DNA of 20,163 nt from a virus: the IMG/VR virus record IMGVR_UViG_3300031586_000028, positions 1-20,163 of that record; one strand, 5' to 3'. The position numbers were made by a program, and so were the translations under genes. Of this stretch, positions 1-7,006 are shown one piece after another (position 1 is the stretch's first letter; each line of letters begins with the position of its first letter). Under the pieces are notes generated by a model, which made no database searches, was not told where the DNA came from, and saw nothing but the letters and a program-made list of their open reading frames with translations.

Positions 1-1811
1 TTTGCTTTTTCCTTTATTGCCTCAGTTATCTTGGTTTTGAGGTCGTCTCGCTCTGTGGTCAGCGTTGTTATCTGACCTTCGAGTTCTGTAACTCTCTCTT
101 CTAGTTCCATTTTGTGTTTTACCTCCTGTTGAATTTCTGCCCTGACAGTAGCTTCTATAGTTTTGATTAAATCAGGGCGTTTCTCCTTTAGGGCTGATAG
201 TTCGACCAAATCCACGTCTCGGTTTCTATCAGATTCATAAAATGTAACGCTGCCGCCGGCCCCAGGTTCAGTCACAAAGTCAACTGACCTGCAACCTGTA
301 AATTCTTCTATTACCAGAGTAGCATTACCCTCGACAGTGGCCTTGGAAGCATTGCCCAAAGCATTGATAGAAATGCCCATTTCTGAAAGCAACTTCTTGT
401 CTCGCAGTGTAGCTAACTTACTCATCAGCCAAGGTTCGATGATTTCAGCAACGCCGGTAACAGTTCCGTTTTCATCACACGTTACGTCCTTCAAAACAGC
501 AACCCACCCGGTATTTTTTATCGACCTCTCTGGGAGGGCCTTATCTTCCTCTTCTGTTGGATGGTCGGCATACATCTTCTGCCCTTCAAATACTCTATAA
601 TCCCGCCTCAGCATATCGGCAGGGTAGTATCGGGATTTATCAGCATTGAAACCAGCCTTGATAATTGTTACGGCGGCTTGCCCTTTATCAAATGTAGCCT
701 CAGTAAGCGGTATGTAATTCTGCGATAATTCCCGTGTCATGGTTTCCTTTACCCATCTGGGAATATCCTCATCCTCAACATCCAATTTGCGATATTCTGC
801 TCTTATCTTTCTTTTAACAGCAGGTAAGTCAACAGAGGCTATTGCTACTTTCTGTCCCCTGAACCCACCAGGACTCAAAGCAGCAGCAGCCCTTCCTAAT
901 TGAGCGCGAGTAACTTTCTTTTCAGGGTCTTCCCATAATCTAAGTTTCCAAGAGGAAGGTTTTTCTGCATCTGGCACATAAGCAAAGGCAACAGCTGGGA
1001 ATTTCACGCCATCTTCGGTCTTCATAGCAGCCTGCTCTTTAATAATGGTCAGCACTGAAGTAGCCTCTTTCAAGGCTTCTTTAGTTTTCTTCTCCTCTGG
1101 TTCATCTTCAGATGACAATAATTCCTGACACAATTCCACAATCTTCTTAATACGGACAGAATCCAAAGAGGCATTCCGCTTGCCCGCCTCCTGTATAATC
1201 TCCGAATACGTAGACCGTAGCGACTCCATTGCCTTATATTCTCTTGTAACTGATACCTTTGTAGGGTCTCCAAATGTAGGTTTATCGCCCTCGCCCAGTT
1301 CATAAGCCACCTCATAAAGCTGCCCATCAACGCCATAGATAAGTTTGTCATCGAAGACCTCCTCAATAGACAACTTCTTGGGGATAGGGTCTTCTACTTT
1401 TAACCCGTATTCCGACATTAACGCCGTTTGTAACAGGCTCTTTTTAGCTTTGTCGCTTAACTTCATTGATTCCCTCCGTTCACCTGCTGTTTTAGCTGTC
1501 ATAGGCGCACCACACTCAGGGCACTCCTGTGTATTGCATTTTATATCCTCTTTGACCTCTATCTCGTTACCACACTTAGAACAAATACAGATATGATTTC
1601 CATGAGGATGAACAGCCTCTTTAGCCACCCACTTGCCTTCCTCATCCTTACGGAACTTTGTCTTAACGGCAGCCCAAGCTGTGCCTGCTGATTTACCCTC
1701 ATCACCTTTATATTGCTTAAAAGCAGCATTAAACGCGCTTACCCATATTTCAATGGCGTGTTTTGGTAACTTCTTAATGGCTTCTGGTGGATTCTCTACG
1801 GTATAGGGCAT
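1..1811 (-). CDS. ChaB-domain / zinc-ribbon / prohead protease-scaffold fusion (partial, runs off left edge)
   Basis: An open frame of 603 codons starts at ATG 1811-1809 behind a perfect AAGGAGGT and has no stop before the window edge. Residues 1-55 resemble ChaB (PPEAIKKLPKHA, then GTAWAAVK). Residues 77-100 form a zinc ribbon (CSKC and CPEC). Residues 272-345 match a phage domain with YVPDAEKPSSWKLRLW and SPGGFRGQKV; I believe this is the DUF6582 type, but the number is from memory. Residues 380-525 look like a serine-type capsid maturation protease, with likely catalytic His417 in ADHP, Ser481 in GISIN, and the closing VDFVTEPGAGG. From about 535 the protein is charged and coiled-coil-like, as expected for a scaffold fused to its protease. 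Role: head assembly and cleavage of the major capsid protein, whose gene should follow to the left. ChaB in host genomes is a cation-transport accessory; here it is simply a phage-borne domain of unknown job. Fold assignments rest on motif recognition. Confidence 0.8.
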   Translation of the reverse strand, partial: MPYTVENPPEAIKKLPKHAIEIWVSAFNAAFKQYKGDEGKSAGTAWAAVKTKFRKDEEGKWVAKEAVHPHGNHICICSKCGNEIEVKEDIKCNTQECPECGAPMTAKTAGERRESMKLSDKAKKSLLQTALMSEYGLKVEDPIPKKLSIEEVFDDKLIYGVDGQLYEVAYELGEGDKPTFGDPTKVSVTREYKAMESLRSTYSEIIQEAGKRNASLDSVRIKKIVELCQELLSSEDEPEEKKTKEALKEATSVLTIIKEQAAMKTEDGVKFPAVAFAYVPDAEKPSSWKLRLWEDPEKKVTRAQLGRAAAALSPGGFRGQKVAIASVDLPAVKRKIRAEYRKLDVEDEDIPRWVKETMTRELSQNYIPLTEATFDKGQAAVTIIKAGFNADKSRYYPADMLRRDYRVFEGQKMYADHPTEEEDKALPERSIKNTGWVAVLKDVTCDENGTVTGVAEIIEPWLMSKLATLRDKKLLSEMGISINALGNASKATVEGNATLVIEEFTGCRSVDFVTEPGAGGSVTFYESDRNRDVDLVELSALKEKRPDLIKTIEATVRAEIQQEVKHKMELEERVTELEGQITTLTTERDDLKTKITEAIKEKA

Positions 1812-1830
1812 AATTACCTCCTTAAATATA

Positions 1831-1869
1831 AAAAAGAGGAACGATAAACATCTCTGCCTATCGTTCCTC
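1831..1869 (-). terminator. Rho-independent terminator inside the head operon
   Basis: On the minus strand GAGGAACGATA (1869-1859) pairs perfectly with TATCGTTCCTC (1846-1836) across a 12-nt loop. It is followed at once by TTTTTATAT. It lies after the 74-aa gene and before the ribosome binding site of the protease-scaffold gene, so it would cut or attenuate leftward transcription within the head module. On the plus strand the stem is not followed directly by a T run, although a second AAAAAGAGG/CCTCTTTTT pair (1831-1839 with 1877-1885) could extend it. Confidence 0.8.
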
Positions 1870-1902
1870 GATTCAGCCTCTTTTTATTTGATTAGCTAAT
1901 TG

Positions 1903-2127
1903 CTATTTAACCGATAAAATATACTTTGCTAGATTATGTGCCTCAATCCTACTTAATGGTATTTTGCCCAGATATTCCTTACCTTCCATATTGAAGATAT
2001 AGCGGAGAATAAGTATATCCTTCCCCTCATCATACCGAGCAGTCAATCCTTTATCTCTTTCATCAAATACAAAGCGGATAAATTCCTTTAATGATTCACT
2101 GGCGGAAATCTCTTCAACTACTTCCAT
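1903..2127 (-). CDS. Hypothetical 74-aa protein
   Basis: The ATG at 2127 has an AAGGAGG six bases upstream. The protein is acidic and soluble, with a helical start (MEVVEEISASESLKEF) and a middle strand-rich part (DILILRYIFNMEGKEYLG). No cysteines, signal peptide or membrane segment are visible. It follows the YezD-like gene by about a dozen bases and is the last gene before the strong hairpin terminator. I do not recognise the family; its position among head genes is the only hint of function. Confidence 0.7.
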   Translation of the reverse strand: MEVVEEISASESLKEFIRFVFDERDKGLTARYDEGKDILILRYIFNMEGKEYLGKIPLSRIEAHNLAKYILSVK

Positions 2128-2139
2128 TAGGTTCCTCCT

Positions 2140-2280
2140 TTAGTCTAGTTTTATCGTCCTCTCTATAGTTACCAGAGTAGGTTTGCCTTGACGTATCTGT
2201 ATTTTAACAGAACCATAATCTAAATTCCAGTTTATCTTCTCAAGTTCCTTCTTGAGTTCAAGGTCCTTTTCGTCTGTCAT
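2140..2280 (-). CDS. YezD-like (DUF2292-type) 46-aa miniprotein
   Basis: This 46-codon gene starts at ATG 2280, which overlaps the TGA of the upstream head gene (ATGA), so it is probably translationally coupled. The core LDYGSVKIQIRQGK followed by VTIERTIKL matches the small YezD/DUF2292 family (typical core YGSV-I-I-DGK-V-IE). That family consists of 45-60 residue proteins of unknown function found in many bacteria. The first 17 residues are a charged helix (ELKKELEKI). Family membership is by motif recognition only. Its presence between a minor head protein and the protease module is unusual. Confidence 0.75.
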   Translation of the reverse strand: MTDEKDLELKKELEKINWNLDYGSVKIQIRQGKPTLVTIERTIKLD

Positions 2281-3068
2281 CTAGGCAACCTCGCTGGAGC
2301 TATTGTGCATCTACAATCAGGATGTTGAGGGGGAGCCATAACTCCACCGCTAAATTCCTGATTAACAGGGATAACCCCCTCTGCCTCGTTACCCTGACAT
2401 TCATCACTCACCTTTTCATCGCCTGCAGTAACCCATTCCTTACCATCTATCCCCATATCGTCCATTGTATCTAAAGATGCCTGCGATAGAGCGGAAGCTG
2501 TCTCAGTGCGAGCTATTAACTGGCTGCGATATCTACTCATATCCCCAAAGGTAGTTTTTATGTCTCTTGACAATCCAGGGATACCCCGCCTATTCTCTAT
2601 CCCCTGACTAATTGTGTGAGCTAATCTACGCTTAGTCTCTTCGTCCATTCCTTTGACTAGAGTAGCACCGTGAAGGTTTGCCCAATCTATTGCTCCTTGA
2701 ATTGGCGGGCCTTCATAGGCTATCGGGACACCACCTTTAGTCTTGCCCCAGGTTATCATCTCGGCTTGACCCGATATATAGACTTCAGCTAATTGCCCGT
2801 TTATATCTGCTTGAAACTTCTTGTCGAAGGTAGCCAGTATAGGGTCTAGTATTTTATCTGATTCACTACCAATAGACTCTTTCACATAGCGGTTATAAAT
2901 ACTCGATAGCTTAGAATATGGAAACGCATCCTCCAGCTTATCAAAGTATTTAACTAATTCTCGCTCTAGCCTTTTTCTGAGCTTTAGGTTTGCGGGTGCG
3001 TTTGGGTTTGCTGGTATTTCCGCCTCCATCACTTGAATTAGGCTGTCTAATTCTGCTATCACTGTCAT
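2277..3068 (-). CDS. Minor head / head morphogenesis protein (SPP1 gp7 / Mu F family)
   Basis: 263 aa. The C-terminal third carries the MuF signature: LIARTETASALSQAS (about residues 186-200), then WVTAGDEKVSDEC, and the closing HPDCRCTIAP. These proteins bind the portal and enter the procapsid in small numbers. The N-terminal part is helical and charged. The first ATG (3068) has GGAG nine bases upstream. Its first 40 codons overlap the preceding zinc-finger gene in another frame; a downstream Met (residue 14, QVMEAE) would shorten but not remove that overlap. The TGA overlaps the next start codon (ATGA). Order portal - MuF is canonical for these phages. Confidence 0.88.
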   Translation of the reverse strand: MTVIAELDSLIQVMEAEIPANPNAPANLKLRKRLERELVKYFDKLEDAFPYSKLSSIYNRYVKESIGSESDKILDPILATFDKKFQADINGQLAEVYISGQAEMITWGKTKGGVPIAYEGPPIQGAIDWANLHGATLVKGMDEETKRRLAHTISQGIENRRGIPGLSRDIKTTFGDMSRYRSQLIARTETASALSQASLDTMDDMGIDGKEWVTAGDEKVSDECQGNEAEGVIPVNQEFSGGVMAPPQHPDCRCTIAPARLPR

Positions 3069-3264
3069 TACTTTCTCCGATTATATCTCTTGCCTTACCC
3101 GCTAATTCCTCTAGCGTTTCTCCGTTGCCCATACGCTCAGAAAGTATCAAATACTTAGGATTGTCCGCTACTTCCCCTGTCCCTCCACACTCTGAGCATT
3201 CTACCATTACTAAGCCGTGTTCATATTCAATGAATCCCCTACCTTGACACTTCACGCATTTCAT
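2950..3264 (-). CDS. DnaJ-type CxxCxGxG zinc-finger protein, 104 aa
   Basis: The start at ATG 3264 has AAGGAG six bases upstream and follows the portal stop by three bases. Residues 3-9 (CVKCQGRG) and 23-30 (CSECGGTG) are two CxxCxGxG half-sites as in the DnaJ/HSP40 zinc centre, so one zinc site is likely. The C-terminal 40 residues are Lys/Arg-rich (KPKRTRKPKAQKKARA) and overlap the start of the MuF gene by 119 bases in another frame. No J domain is present, so it is not a DnaJ chaperone. A scaffold- or nucleic-acid-binding role for the basic tail is speculation. Confidence 0.7.
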   Translation of the reverse strand: MKCVKCQGRGFIEYEHGLVMVECSECGGTGEVADNPKYLILSERMGNGETLEELAGKARDIIGESNDSDSRIRQPNSSDGGGNTSKPKRTRKPKAQKKARARIS

Positions 3265-3267
3265 TTT

Positions 3268-4662
3268 CTACTCCTTTTTGTTTAGACTCTCCCTAAACTG
3301 TTTTAATACCCTGCCTAATGCGGCACTAGGATTCGCTTTAGCCTCTTTACTTAAAGCATCTAAAACTTCCGCCGGGTCATTCACTCCTAAAGCTAATAAA
3401 GCTATCTGCTTAACATCCTCTGAGTCGCCAAGTGCAGGCAAGACTTGTAATATCTGTGTTAGCGCCGTAGCAACTTGTAAAATATCTATTGGCGTTATCT
3501 TAGGGAAGTCTCTATCTATATACCATTTATCAGGTGAAATACCAGCATGCTCAAGGATAACTTCATCAATATCTTGATAGGTATCATTCCAAACAGCTTG
3601 ATAAGACTGGAACATCTTCATCATTGGGAGTTCAACAGTCTTGGCTGTGGCTAGATTGCCAATAGATATATCACCGAAATACTGCTCTGGAATACCAACG
3701 GCGGCGGCTATCATTAGCTTAATCATCCTGCCATCTTGATAAGCCGCCGAAGCTCCTGTTTCTGTCTTTATAGGCGTAGTATCTACACCCAAATTCTCTA
3801 CTAATTGAGAGCCAGCCGATATTGCTTGGGCATCCGTCTTTGCCTTAATCGCATCTACTGCAGTTTGTCCACCCTTTACCTTTGACCTCCATGCAAATTT
3901 AGCCAATGCCAGCATGACCGCTATACGGCTACCCAAGAATTTTGTGTGATACTTCATCCAAATTAGAGCAGGCAATAATAATGGATTTCCCCTCTGACTG
4001 ATAGTGTTATATGTCAGATGATAGATTAAGGCATCATCGGTATGCTTGATAGATTTGCCATACATATCAAGAGTTGTTTCGCCTTTGATATTGGTTGTAG
4101 AACGATAAATATCCTCATGAGATTTGCCTTGGGCATCCGTCCATTGCCGACGGTAAAACCTCACATTCTCTTTATCATCTGGGTCAGTGATAATCTCGGT
4201 TATCTCCAATGGGTCGATCTGCCGAATAGTAGCCGTATCAGCACCCAGGAATATAGCAAAGAATATTTCGCCATCTACTAAAAGTTTATCAGATGACTTG
4301 CGTTGCCCCCTTGCTGATAAAACAGTCTTATTAGCTTTAGCATTCCAGAACGATTCTAGTGCCTTTTTTGCCCCTTCATCTTCTGTATCCCATACCATAC
4401 CCGTACCGAAGGTATAGTCAGTCCAGAGACGAATAGCCTGCTTCCCCATTGGGTCTTTAATAGCATAGAGGCGGGATAACCTAAGATTCGTTATCCTCTC
4501 CTGACTAGTGATAACATCCCCAGTTGTGCCGCTGAGGTTAATCCAGCCAGTATCTTCTAACGCAAGGTCATCCTCTACAGCCTGTGTGGCTTCTCTAATT
4601 AAGAATTCTAGCTCGTCTCTTGGTGCAAGCTCTCTTAAACGAGCTTCTTGTTTATCGGTCAT
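3268..4662 (-). CDS. Phage portal protein
   Basis: 464 aa, a usual size for this family. It lies directly between the large terminase and the MuF-like head protein. Sequence features that fit: the early DPMGKQAIRLWTDYTFGTG segment, GEIFFAIFLG, IDPLEITEIITDPDD and the late helix-rich PEQYFGDISIGNLATAKT region, which resembles the clip/stem part of dodecameric portals. The portal forms the ring at one capsid vertex through which DNA is pumped. The start ATG overlaps the terL stop (ATGA, 4659-4662), so translation is coupled. Assigned from order and family resemblance. Confidence 0.88.
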   Translation of the reverse strand: MTDKQEARLRELAPRDELEFLIREATQAVEDDLALEDTGWINLSGTTGDVITSQERITNLRLSRLYAIKDPMGKQAIRLWTDYTFGTGMVWDTEDEGAKKALESFWNAKANKTVLSARGQRKSSDKLLVDGEIFFAIFLGADTATIRQIDPLEITEIITDPDDKENVRFYRRQWTDAQGKSHEDIYRSTTNIKGETTLDMYGKSIKHTDDALIYHLTYNTISQRGNPLLLPALIWMKYHTKFLGSRIAVMLALAKFAWRSKVKGGQTAVDAIKAKTDAQAISAGSQLVENLGVDTTPIKTETGASAAYQDGRMIKLMIAAAVGIPEQYFGDISIGNLATAKTVELPMMKMFQSYQAVWNDTYQDIDEVILEHAGISPDKWYIDRDFPKITPIDILQVATALTQILQVLPALGDSEDVKQIALLALGVNDPAEVLDALSKEAKANPSAALGRVLKQFRESLNKKE

Positions 4663-6101
4663 ATCAATTCCAACTCCCTTACTGTTTCCATAGCATCGTA
4701 AATAACTATCTGTTCTTGGGGCTCTACCTTACCTCTCATAAAAGACAAGGCTTGAGTTGTGCTATCTACTTGGTCATCATGTTCAGCGTTAGGAAAGGCT
4801 GACAATTCTTCTATATAGTCAAACAACCAAGAGGCACTCTCTGGCAAGAAGACTTTACCAGCTTCTATCAATGGAGTAACCGAGTTGGCCCTTGCTACTT
4901 TATTACTATCTACCTTAAAGGGTATAACTGGTATCTTAGTATCCCGCTGCAATTCCTGTATTAACGACTGTCCACTTGCTTTATCCTCTACCGGCACAGC
5001 ACTAGGGTTATCCCTTGCATCTAAAGCCACAGCAGCCCGTTTTAGTTCTGGGAATTCCACCCTGGCTCTCCACACATCCAGAAGGTAAAATCCATTCTGT
5101 GTTTCTCCCCAAACTGTGCAGACCGAGTAATCATTCTGCGATTTATCCTTGAAGGCAGTATCCCAGCTGTGTATTATACGTAGAAAGTTCGGAGGTTGTT
5201 TATAATACCGCCACCATTCACGCTTGATTATCTGACCCTCGGCAACTGTCGGAGAGCCTTGATATAGAGACTCAAATGCCCTACCCCCTATAGAAGATTG
5301 AATTTTTCTTAGGACTTCTATGGGGTACCTCTCTGCCCACAAAGCTTGCCCATCTTTAATGGCTTTAAAATGTAGGACTTCCCACCTGTCGGATTGAGGG
5401 TCTTCCTGCATCTGTTTTAAGAGCCTGCCGACAAGGTCGTCCTGATGCCATCTAGTCATCACAACAATTATAGTAGCGTCCGGTTCCGCCCTAGTTCTAA
5501 AGACCTTTTGATACCAATCCCAGACCTTGTCTCTGATGGTCTGGCTGGTTGCTTCTTCCTCATCTTTAACAGGGTCATCTATAATCCCTATATCAAAACC
5601 CCTACCAGTTAAACCACCCCCTATACCAACAGCGTAGTAAGAACCGCCTTGTTTAGTCCCCCATTCATGGGCTGCTTGTCTTTCGGGAATTACCAGCTCC
5701 TGCCCAGGTCTCTCCGGTCGATGATGAATATCAGGGAATAACCTAGCCATCTCAGGGGATATGAATATGTCTCTGGCCTTGCGTGAATGCGTCAAGGCTA
5801 TAGACTCAGCATAGCCCGCCTGAACTATATATTCACTTGGATGTCTCGCTAGATACCAACAGGGAAAGCGGAGAGATACGAGTTCGCTTTTGCCATGCCT
5901 AGGGGGCATCAATACTATTAGTCTTTTAATCTCCCCCCGTTCAATGGCTTCCAAGGCCACGGTTAATGATTTAAGGTGCTCCGCTTCTAAATAATCAGGC
6001 ATAGTATATTGGCAAAAGGATATAAGGTTACTACGGGCTTTCCGTCTCCTTAATAACTCCTCGGCTGCGTCTGCCCTCGATAATTGTGGCGAGTTGTTCA
6101 T
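4659..6101 (-). CDS. terL: Terminase large subunit
   Basis: 480 aa from ATG 6101, chosen because GGAGG lies nine bases upstream; a TTG-led frame to 6146 exists but has no good binding site. The N-terminal ATPase shows a Walker A PPRHGKS (66-72), Walker B IGIIDDP (171-177) and a coupling motif MTRW (215-218). The C-terminal RNase H-like nuclease shows acidic residues at SWDTAF (D314), VEDKASG (D373) and HDDQVDS (D442/D443). It cuts concatemeric DNA and powers packaging through the portal. It overlaps terS by 71 bases and the portal start by four. Confidence 0.96.
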   Translation of the reverse strand: MNNSPQLSRADAAEELLRRRKARSNLISFCQYTMPDYLEAEHLKSLTVALEAIERGEIKRLIVLMPPRHGKSELVSLRFPCWYLARHPSEYIVQAGYAESIALTHSRKARDIFISPEMARLFPDIHHRPERPGQELVIPERQAAHEWGTKQGGSYYAVGIGGGLTGRGFDIGIIDDPVKDEEEATSQTIRDKVWDWYQKVFRTRAEPDATIIVVMTRWHQDDLVGRLLKQMQEDPQSDRWEVLHFKAIKDGQALWAERYPIEVLRKIQSSIGGRAFESLYQGSPTVAEGQIIKREWWRYYKQPPNFLRIIHSWDTAFKDKSQNDYSVCTVWGETQNGFYLLDVWRARVEFPELKRAAVALDARDNPSAVPVEDKASGQSLIQELQRDTKIPVIPFKVDSNKVARANSVTPLIEAGKVFLPESASWLFDYIEELSAFPNAEHDDQVDSTTQALSFMRGKVEPQEQIVIYDAMETVRELELI

Positions 6102-6444
6102 CTGATAGTTCCTCCGCTCCTTTACCAATATAACCACTATGTTCAATCTCCTGGCTATCTTTCATGCCCAGCCAGTTCTTGGCTAGGAAGATGGCGACGT
6201 TGCCCTGTTTCTCGCTTAGCTTGAAAAGATTGGCACGTAGGCTCATCAACCCCTTCTGCCGTTTACGTTTGAAAACATCGACAAAAGGACTACCATACTG
6301 TTCTTTAACTTTCCGTTCAATAGTCTTCTCAGAGCAGTTAAAGTAGTCAGCGATTTCCCTTAGTGTGCATTGGATAGCACAGTAAGCCTCAAACTGTTTC
6401 CAGTCTATATTTACTTTCGGTCTTCCATTACCATTAGTTGTCAT
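6031..6444 (-). CDS. terS: Terminase small subunit (probable)
   Basis: 137 aa from ATG 6444 with GAGGTGAGG just upstream; an in-frame GTG at 6450 would add two residues. Residues about 25-52 form a helix-turn-helix (TLREIADYFNCSEKTIERKV), as in small terminases that bind the pac or cos site. The later part has FKLSEKQGNVAIFLAKNWLG, typical of the oligomerisation region. The gene overlaps terL by 71 bases. It follows the 50-aa gene whose stop lies two bases before this ATG. The assignment combines the helix-turn-helix, length and position. Confidence 0.85.
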   Translation of the reverse strand: MTTNGNGRPKVNIDWKQFEAYCAIQCTLREIADYFNCSEKTIERKVKEQYGSPFVDVFKRKRQKGLMSLRANLFKLSEKQGNVAIFLAKNWLGMKDSQEIEHSGYIGKGAEELSDEQLATIIEGRRSRGVIKETESP

Positions 6445-6446
6445 CC

Positions 6447-6599
6447 TCACCTCATCTTCTTTTTCAATCTTTCCTTGATAGTCATTAACGTAATACCCTG
6501 GACACCCAACATAATCTCATCAAGAGAAATCTTATGCTTCTCTAAATAATAGGATACCTTGGTTAGTTTAATAGCTTGATTCTTATTTACAGTTTTCAT
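6447..6599 (-). CDS. Hypothetical 50-aa protein, first gene of the packaging operon
   Basis: An open frame from ATG 6599 to TGA 6447, ending two bases before the terS ATG. The product is strongly basic and looks helical (KLTKVSYYLEKHKISLDEI, then a KERLKKKMR tail), so a small nucleic-acid-binding protein is possible. It has no Shine-Dalgarno sequence: the bases before the ATG are the end of a structured RNA element (GTGGCAAA). Either that element inserted at the start codon and removed the binding site, or translation starts in another way. No family recognised. Confidence 0.55.
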   Translation of the reverse strand: MKTVNKNQAIKLTKVSYYLEKHKISLDEIMLGVQGITLMTIKERLKKKMR

Positions 6600-6803
6600 T
6601 TTGCCACGCAGAGCGTTAAGCCCGAACTGTCCTCTAAAACGATTAGTCGTAGTGGTCTCACCCTTCGGGAGTCTTCGACCTTACTGCGGGTAGGTGTCTA
6701 TTCCACTCCTGCATAAGCAGTCCGTAACACCATAAGGACTAACCCTCACAGTGTTGGTCTCGCCATTGGTTTGTAGGCTTCTCCACTGCCTGTTTTCACC
6801 CGC
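6600..6803 (-). ncRNA. Structured RNA, HEARO / IscB omega-RNA-like, orphan
   Basis: A gene-free stretch with nested helices on the minus strand: GCGGGT (6803-6798) with ACCCGC (6691-6686); inside it AGGC/GCCT (6791-6788 with 6778-6775) and AGTCC/GGACT (6740-6736 with 6723-6719); then GGTC/GACC (6680-6677 with 6657-6654) enclosing a CTCCC/GGG-GAG hairpin. The 3' end, TTCGGGCTTAACGCTCTGCG then TGGC, runs to the base before an ATGA. From memory, HEARO RNAs (the omega-RNAs of IscB/IsrB) sit immediately before such an ATGA/GTGA and often before the nuclease gene. No RRXRR/HNH gene is present, so this would be a stand-alone copy. The helices are seen; the class is inference and needs a covariance search. 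Confidence 0.5.
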
Positions 6804-6870
6804 AATCTTAATAAACTTTGTTAACTTTCTTAATGTTTGCCATATCCATCTAAAGTAACCCCTAAAACTA

Positions 6871-6899
6871 TTGACAGCCTATTATAGGTATAGTATGAT
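6871..6899 (+). promoter_or_regulatory. Consensus sigma-70 promoter of the rightward operon
   Basis: TTGACA (6871-6876), a 17-base spacer and TATGAT (6894-6899). Transcription should start near 6906 and lead into the 21-aa gene at 6930. The spacer contains a perfect 5-bp dyad CCTATTATAGG (6878-6888), a plausible operator for a repressor. On the opposite strand the same spacer supplies a TATAAT (6886-6881), but its -35 is poor, so an overlapping leftward promoter for the head operon is only a possibility. It is the best promoter seen in the window. Confidence 0.85.
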
Positions 6900-6929
6900 G
6901 ATAGTAGATTAAAGTAATGGAGGTGAACT

Positions 6930-6995
6930 ATGGAATTATTCTTAGCACTTATATTAACAGTCGGCATTATAGCCGGTATAGCCCAATACTTTTAA
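6930..6995 (+). CDS. 21-aa hydrophobic micropeptide
   Basis: MELFLALILTVGIIAGIAQYF, preceded by TGGAGGTGA eight bases upstream of the ATG and about 24 bases after the predicted transcription start. Nearly the whole peptide is one membrane-spanning helix with a single acidic residue at position 2. The next gene begins 11 bases on. Being first behind the strongest promoter suggests high expression. A small membrane effector or toxin-like peptide, or a leader peptide, would fit; nothing in the sequence decides between them. Confidence 0.65.
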   Translation: MELFLALILTVGIIAGIAQYF

Positions 6996-7006
6996 GGAGG
7001 TAAGTA

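Noticed and set aside
337-600. Plus-strand frames inside the protease, portal, terminase and methyltransferase genes
   Set aside because: Antisense shadows with Ser/Leu-rich products and no binding sites.
6102-6146. Longer terL start (TTG at 6146)
   Set aside because: Non-ATG with poor spacing, while ATG 6101 has GGAGG at good distance; the extra residues are unlike terminase N-termini.
6600-6803. tRNA or tRNA cluster
   Set aside because: No cloverleaf with a proper T-arm and acceptor stem could be drawn; helices do not have tRNA spacing.
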